Positions 58,599 through 64,000 of a stretch of 64,000 nucleotides of DNA are shown piece after piece. The stretch spans positions 10,572,765 to 10,636,764 of the forward strand of contig CM048840.1 in assembly GCA_026545765.1 (NCBI GenBank), read 5' to 3'. The first letter of the stretch is position 1; every line of letters begins with the position of its first letter. The notes below the pieces were generated by a model that searched no databases, was not told the origin of the DNA, and was given only the letters and a program-made list of their open reading frames with translations. The DNA is from Plantago major (lineage: Eukaryota > Streptophyta > Magnoliopsida > Lamiales > Plantaginaceae). The translations under genes were made by a program, and so were the position numbers.

Positions 58599-59744
58599 GG
58601 TATGGCCACTCATCTTTTGTTGCCTAGTTAAATTCATATCTGTCTTTCTTCGCCTTTGATTTGATTTTAAAACGTGGGAATTCCTTTATTCATTTGCTAC
58701 ATTATGCAAACCTAGGGCCCATTTGTGATGATGGAGGGAGATCTTGCCTTGACCAAGACTCCATTTTCCAACCCCTAATAAAACCATAACAATTAAAGTT
58801 TCATTTTATAATTTAATTTAAGATTTGTATTTGCAATTTAATATTAATTCATACTTAAAGTTGAACACGCGAAAAAATTAAAATGAAACACGAAAGTATA
58901 TACTTGTATTATTAAGAAAACCAGCTAAATTTATAATCTAGTTTAGTTATAGTACTAAACAGTGATTAAATGCATCATCTGTTTTTTCTAATTACATCTT
59001 GCAATATCAAATTCAACTAATTCATTCATTATACTACTAGTACATTATTATCAAACCTTTTGGATTTATGATACTAGTATTAAAATAGGAGTATCTGCCA
59101 AAAGATGTGGAAACAATTGATCAGGATATCATATAAATGGCAAAACAGAAGCCTTGTTCAGGGACGGAGCAGTAAATATTACTTGGCAAGTAATTTTGTT
59201 ATATGGAGCCACCCAAAGAAAACATCGACAAAACTATGCTTGGCAACAAGACACCGGGAGCTGACCACCAGCTATACCTGAACTCACATTGTACTGTACA
59301 GCAAATAAAGCATAGCACCCAGGTATGACCTAATTTCCAGCCAAACCTTTTACATGAATGAGGCTAATTATAACAGCTCTCAAGAGACTTGCTGCAACTG
59401 GAACTATCATATGTAATAATAATTCTATCAAGTTACATGTGCAAATTAAAAAAATTGTATCACAAAAAAGGCCGATGGGCGAAATTACTGATAGCTACAA
59501 AAAAGTATCAACTTTTCGACCAGCTACACGTTAACAGTAGTACAGACATATCTGCTTCCTTCAACTTAATATCCCACCTTCTTTTTTGGTTCATTTTCCC
59601 TTTTGTGCCTACTCCATCTTTACCCCATGTACACATACAACATATTCTTCTCCCTCTTCTTTTTTTTTTTGGTTTTTTTTTCCGGACAAATTGATTGGAT
59701 TTTTCTGAGTAGTTTTGTCAAAAATCTCCTATACCTTTCCAAGC
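58599..59744. other. Intergenic region between the CAD-like gene and CID7
   Basis: CID7 ends at 59745 and the CAD-like gene starts at 58377, both on the minus strand. The stretch therefore holds CID7 3' untranslated sequence and the CAD promoter. A C/T-rich stretch with poly(T) lies near 59640-59690. No coding signal is seen. Confidence 0.6.
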
Positions 59745-62700
59745 TCAGTATATAACGACTCGGAGCAGCCCTGCCTGTGGCTCGGAGTAGTCGAGGCCTT
59801 CTTCTTCCAGTAGGTAGCGCTGAACAGCTGTTGGGAGTCTAGCAGGTGTACGGGAGCCCCTGGTGTGGTGTCCAGTACCGACACATATGTAAACGAGCAA
59901 GCGCTGATCTGTTGATCTTGCTGCATTCTTCAGCACAGCAAGCTCACGCTTGAGCACGTGAATGGCCTCATTCACGTGCAAACCGTGCAGGTCGATCATT
60001 CGCTCACGGCCATTAATGTGCACGTCGGAGTTCCTATGAAGACAGAGAAATGTTTGAGTTCACTACAAATGCATCAGATGGAACCGATTGAGAGGTTAAT
60101 AATGGCACTCCCAATAACAAAATTACATGAGTGCTGAAGGTGGAGACACAAGGCAAAAGTGACTTCTAAGAAAACATATGGATTATTTGCCAAAAATTAC
60201 GCTTAAAGAAAGCTGCAAGGAGAAGTGAATGCATAAACAATTTTACAGAGAAAAATAGGCCAGGAGTTGGGAAGACCAACATTTTGTTTTTAGATTCTGA
60301 CAACTTGGTATTAGAAATGAGAAGCTAGAAACTGAATTTGCAAAGAGTGATTTAGGGGTTTAGTGAAAATTATGCTAGAAGCTGTTGAAAACAAATGGAG
60401 TTATTTAGCTTGTCAGGGTCTTGCTGTTCTTTATTTTTTCTGTGTAACTTGGTAGTGGACACTAGAGAGCGAACACTATAATTTGGGCCATGAAAGTTAA
60501 GCGATAGACAGCAAACCTTTGACGATATATAGATTCCTGAGCCTTCCCATGGGCTGCTTTCATCTGCATGTTATGCAATTGTCCTTTGATACTCAGCTCC
60601 TTGGCCAAGGCCTTGTTACCAATAAGGTAGGCCTGTCGAGCCTAATCTCACAGGCGATTTAAGATTTAAGATTGACAAGAAAAAATAGTGAGTGAATCAA
60701 GAGTCTACCCACAGCTATTTGCATTACAAGGGGACATGAACATGCTCGCATAGGCAAGAATGTATTAACAACTGAAGTTATTGCTACAGATTATATTGAT
60801 GATCTCATTTATATTTGCTGTAGGAAACTGGCCAAGATACATGAAGTTCATGATTTTTTTTCCACAGCCAAATAATTATCCAAGGGAGGGGGAATATAAT
60901 ATTCCCATAAAATAGTTGAAAAATCCCTTCTGAAAGCAGTTTACATTCATTAATTAACAAAATTTCTGGTTGTTCTACGAGTGGCATATAGGATCCAAAT
61001 GTACCTACCTGCTCAAAGTAGGCATTACGAACACGTGCATGATCACTAGCTTCCTCCCGCATTTCACTATACATATTTGCTGCAGTCCCAACAAAGTTAA
61101 AGCATCTGTACAAACATAGTAAGCATTTTCTCAGAAATTAACTTTATAGTCTCAGAAACATTACCAACTGCTTCTCCAGTTTCTACCCAAACAGGAGCTG
61201 GACGAGCTGAGCGCTGATTTGGCAACCTATTGTTAGCATAAATGGCCCCTCTGCCCTGTCCACTATTATATGAGCTCGCAAGAACCTGTGAGCCTCGACT
61301 CGATCCAATGCTGCTAGCGCTTGGAGAACCATTTCTGTCGTACTTCCAGATGCTAGTGTCTTGAGATGGCATTTTTCTTACGGCTGCGGCAAAATCTGTG
61401 GCACCAGATGACGGTATAGATGAACTAGTTCTGAATAGTAGCATGTTATCTTTTTCGGTAGACCGGAAAGGACTTGTATTCTGATGGAGATCATCATCAG
61501 GAAATTTGGCCAAACCATTTTGACCGTTTGTAGGAGAAAGAGCAGGAAAGTCCATTGAGGCAAGATTTGGAGACGACAAGGCCTTTGGAGTAAGAGCCTG
61601 TCCCAAGCCCCCATCAACCTGAAGCTGCAACAACAGGTAAAATATGCCATGAGACATAAGAGTATGACCACAAACAATGATATTACGGAGTAACAGATTT
61701 CACAGAGCATTTCTAGAAAGATACATGAAGTTCCAACTCTCATAGAAACCACTATGTGAACCAGATTAAAGATGGTAGATATAAGGATTCCTACTTGTAG
61801 CAGATACAAAGAACAGTGTAGAGTCCTCTTACCTGACAATGCAGATTAGACGTCCTTATAATTCGTTGACGTTGAGTGCCAACAGACAGTTCGTAAAGAC
61901 AAGCAACCCACAAATACTAATACCTCACTAATGTTAAAACACCATTGAATCTGGGTTTTGTTTTAGGCATGGGAGGTTGTCACTTTCTTTGAGTTTAAGA
62001 ATGTCTCGCAAAGTCAACACAAAAAATACATGACAGGGCTTAAGTAAAAAAATCAACACTGCAGAAATAGACTACCTCAAGCTGAGTAAGCATCTCGATT
62101 GTTAAATGTATGTCACATCCGTTGGCAAAATACACCTCAGCCAGACTATCAGCCGCAAAACCAGGAAACTGTGCGGCCAAAAATTCAAGAGGACTCACAT
62201 CTGGATTGTCCATTAGTTGCTCATTCGTCATATCAGGCAGGAAATGCCCGGAGTTTCCATTATAAGGAGGCTCACTCCCAAGAAGCTGATCATTTCTCAT
62301 TATCTGCTTGTCCCACGGTTTAGGCTGAAAATCTCTAGGAGATAGGAAGTCTCCGTAAGATGACATGGGATATCCTTGCTGCTCCTTCAACATAAAATTA
62401 CCACCCATTGAAGCAGAATATCTCGATGTTTCATTAACATCAGCCAAGGATAAGTTTGAAAAGGATAAGCCATTGATCCCGTGAGCATCCTCTGTACCCA
62501 TGACCTTAAAGTCTGGGGTAATATCATCAGGGAGCTGATGACGCCAGTATTGCTGGGCCTCTTCGTCAGAGTTGTTTGAAACTGATGATTCTGACCTATC
62601 TAATACTGCTTTTCCCGGAATGGTAGGTGTGGTGTTTGCAAACTTGGAGTTAGCGTCTGGACTAGTAAGACCTGCCACAGGCACCCTGAGAGAGGACGGG

Positions 62701-62765
62701 ACGAACTCTGCGGCGTTGGGATTCAAGGATGGTTTTGGAGCACTAAGTTTTCCAGACAAATTCAT
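59745..62765 (-). CDS. CID7: CID7: PAM2, CUE, DUF1771 and Smr protein
   Basis: Six minus-strand coding exons (62765-62076, 61624-61165, 61079-61009, 60641-60517, 60033-59745, the first being the coding part of a longer exon) join to 544 residues; five carry all the coding sequence listed. The PAM2 motif that binds the MLLE domain of poly(A)-binding protein lies at about residues 13-24 (SLNPNAAEFVPS). A CUE-like ubiquitin-binding domain is at about 187-230 (PLEFLAAQFPGFAADSLAEV). DUF1771 begins near 388 (YSEMREEASDHARVRNAYFE), followed by the Smr domain (MIDLHGLHVNEAI, VGTGHHTRG, EPQAGLLRVVIY). These proteins belong to the CTC-interacting domain group linked to mRNA metabolism. The acceptor at 61079 was fixed by frame and by the family reading GEAVANMYSEM. 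The ATG at 62765 follows an acceptor or leader; upstream in-frame codons have no ATG. Confidence 0.92.
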
Positions 62766-63618
62766 TCTTCTGTTTTTTTGTTTTGGTTTATAAATAGACA
62801 AGAAATGGGCGGTTACGTGCAAAAGTAGATACTTGACGGGAATAGAAATAACGGTATCGGAGATGTATCACCCAAACCCTGCAAATGAACTTCTAAATGT
62901 CAGAAACTCATGACAAAGCCACTCAATGAAAGACAAAACACTTATCGGCATAAAATAATCAGAAAAGGGATCATTGACCAAGAGTACATATCATGAAACA
63001 GGTCATAAATGTCTTCAAACAAGAAGCATCTCGAATAGACTAGCTCAGATAGCATTAAAACATGTGATTGCATACTCTAGTAGAAGTGCATTTCATTTAT
63101 CCAGCTGAGAAGTCGAAATCTTGCATCAGATAATAGCGAAAAACAGACTCCACTTCATTGAAATCAGTAACTAACAAAGGGCCTTCTCACCTGGAAAAGT
63201 CATGTAGTACTTGCTTAAACTACAACCATGTTTAGAAGACAAACATCACCATATATGTATGAATTACACAAATCACAGTACCTATATCCAACACATGACA
63301 GTTTATATCACAAAACACCAAATCAAGAACTTGCTGTCATTAAAGAAACAATAATTTACCATTTACTCGATACACAGTAAGTCAGAGGCAAAAATTAATT
63401 ACAGAATAACAACAAACCCCAAAATTCAACATTAAAAAAGCACAACAGAGATCAGTAAAGAAACAGAAGAAGAAACAAAAAAAAGACCAAGTTTCAGGTT
63501 CAACCGCAAGACTTATCTCCCTAGATCTCTAAAAACCTAGAGCAAGAATAAAGAAAACAATAAAGAAAAGAGAGTGAGAAGACAGAACGAGATCTGGTTT
63601 CAGTGGATATACCCTTAC

Positions 63619-63658
63619 GAAGCTCTGTGATGAAAGATACCATATCACCAGCAGCCAT
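63619..63658 (-). other. Possible upstream ORF start or 5' leader exon end of CID7
   Basis: On the minus strand an ATG at 63658 opens MAAGDMVSFITEL and runs to a good donor (C then GTAAGG) after 63619. A strong acceptor (TTCATTTGCAG, exon from 62882) lies 117 bp before the CID7 ATG. Joining these gives a short frame that stops before the main ATG, that is, an upstream ORF. No transcript evidence is available from sequence. It could also be the first coding exon of an alternative product. Confidence 0.35.
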
Positions 63659-63659
63659 A

Positions 63660-64000
63660 ACCAGAGGAGAGAAAGATGGGATTTTTCTTTCAGATTTTAA
63701 AAAGATAGGCTAATTTGGGTATAGATACCGCAGATATACGACTTGTGTAGTTGTCTACACACAGAGAAAAGGTGAAAGAATGGTTCTTTTTTACTACTTG
63801 TGTGTGTGTTTGTGCTTCTTCTTGAGTTGTGAGCTGAATGAAGCAAAGGAGAAATCTCTCTCTCTCTGTCCAATCTTTCTATCTCTATTTCTGGCTTTTC
63901 ATTTTTTCTCTCTCTTCCCCTAACTCTATTGACTACTCTTTTTTCATTTCTCTTTTTCTAATTATTTTTTAGGTTTTGGGCCATAGGATAACTCACTCTA
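63660..64000 (-). promoter_or_regulatory. CID7 leader/promoter region at the window edge
   Basis: This is the expected upstream region of the minus-strand CID7 gene. It contains GA/CT-rich tracts (CTCTCTCTCTCT near 63858 and 63909 on the plus strand), common in plant core promoters and leaders. No second gene is visible before the window ends. Confidence 0.4.

Overview
The window is nuclear DNA of a flowering plant, almost certainly a eudicot. The genes have many short GT-AG introns, the intergenic DNA is AT-rich, and the mobile DNA is typical of plants (Helitron, Mutator-like, PIF/Harbinger, hAT, Stowaway-like and Tourist-like elements). I cannot name the species from sequence alone.

Layout. 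1-4706 is the decayed right part of a Helitron, running to a readable 3' hairpin and CTGG end. 4731-11515 is a large Mutator-like element (MULE) with terminal inverted repeats of about 290 bp. It carries two head-to-head genes, a MURA/FAR1-type transposase with an OTU-like C-terminal part (minus) and a plant mobile domain (PMD) gene (plus), separated by a palindrome-packed divergent promoter. 11669-14066 is OCP3, a plastid-targeted homeodomain-like protein, followed 71 bp after its stop codon by a 2.1-kb PIF/Harbinger element (14137-16250). 18644-21824 is the light-signalling bZIP gene HY5, with small MITEs upstream and in intron 2. 24927-31131 is a complete 14-exon cellulose synthase catalytic subunit gene of the CESA1 type.

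31132-39990 is transposon-rich. A second Helitron helicase remnant is interrupted by a hAT element with a perfect 8-bp target duplication and by a small MULE with a perfect 9-bp duplication. It is followed by two Helitron-like CTAG termini and a minisatellite. 39991-41489 encodes a small Alba-family nucleic-acid-binding protein. 42271-45174 (minus) encodes a BT1-type adenine nucleotide carrier. 46643-50623 (minus) encodes the 18S rRNA pseudouridine N1-methyltransferase EMG1/NEP1, whose second intron holds a tandem duplication. 51366-53116 is a cluster of four MITEs. 56271-58377 (minus) encodes a cinnamyl-alcohol-dehydrogenase-like enzyme. 59745-62765 (minus) encodes CID7, with PAM2, CUE, DUF1771 and Smr parts; its 5' leader extends towards the right edge.

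The seven host genes plus CID7 do unrelated jobs (stress and defence signalling, light signalling, cellulose synthesis, nucleic-acid binding, nucleotide transport, ribosome biogenesis, alcohol oxidation, poly(A)-binding-protein interaction) and do not form a cluster. All eight can be spliced in silico into uninterrupted frames of normal family length. The mobile-element genes all carry frame damage. The most unusual part is the MULE at 4731-11515 and its divergent transposase/PMD arrangement.
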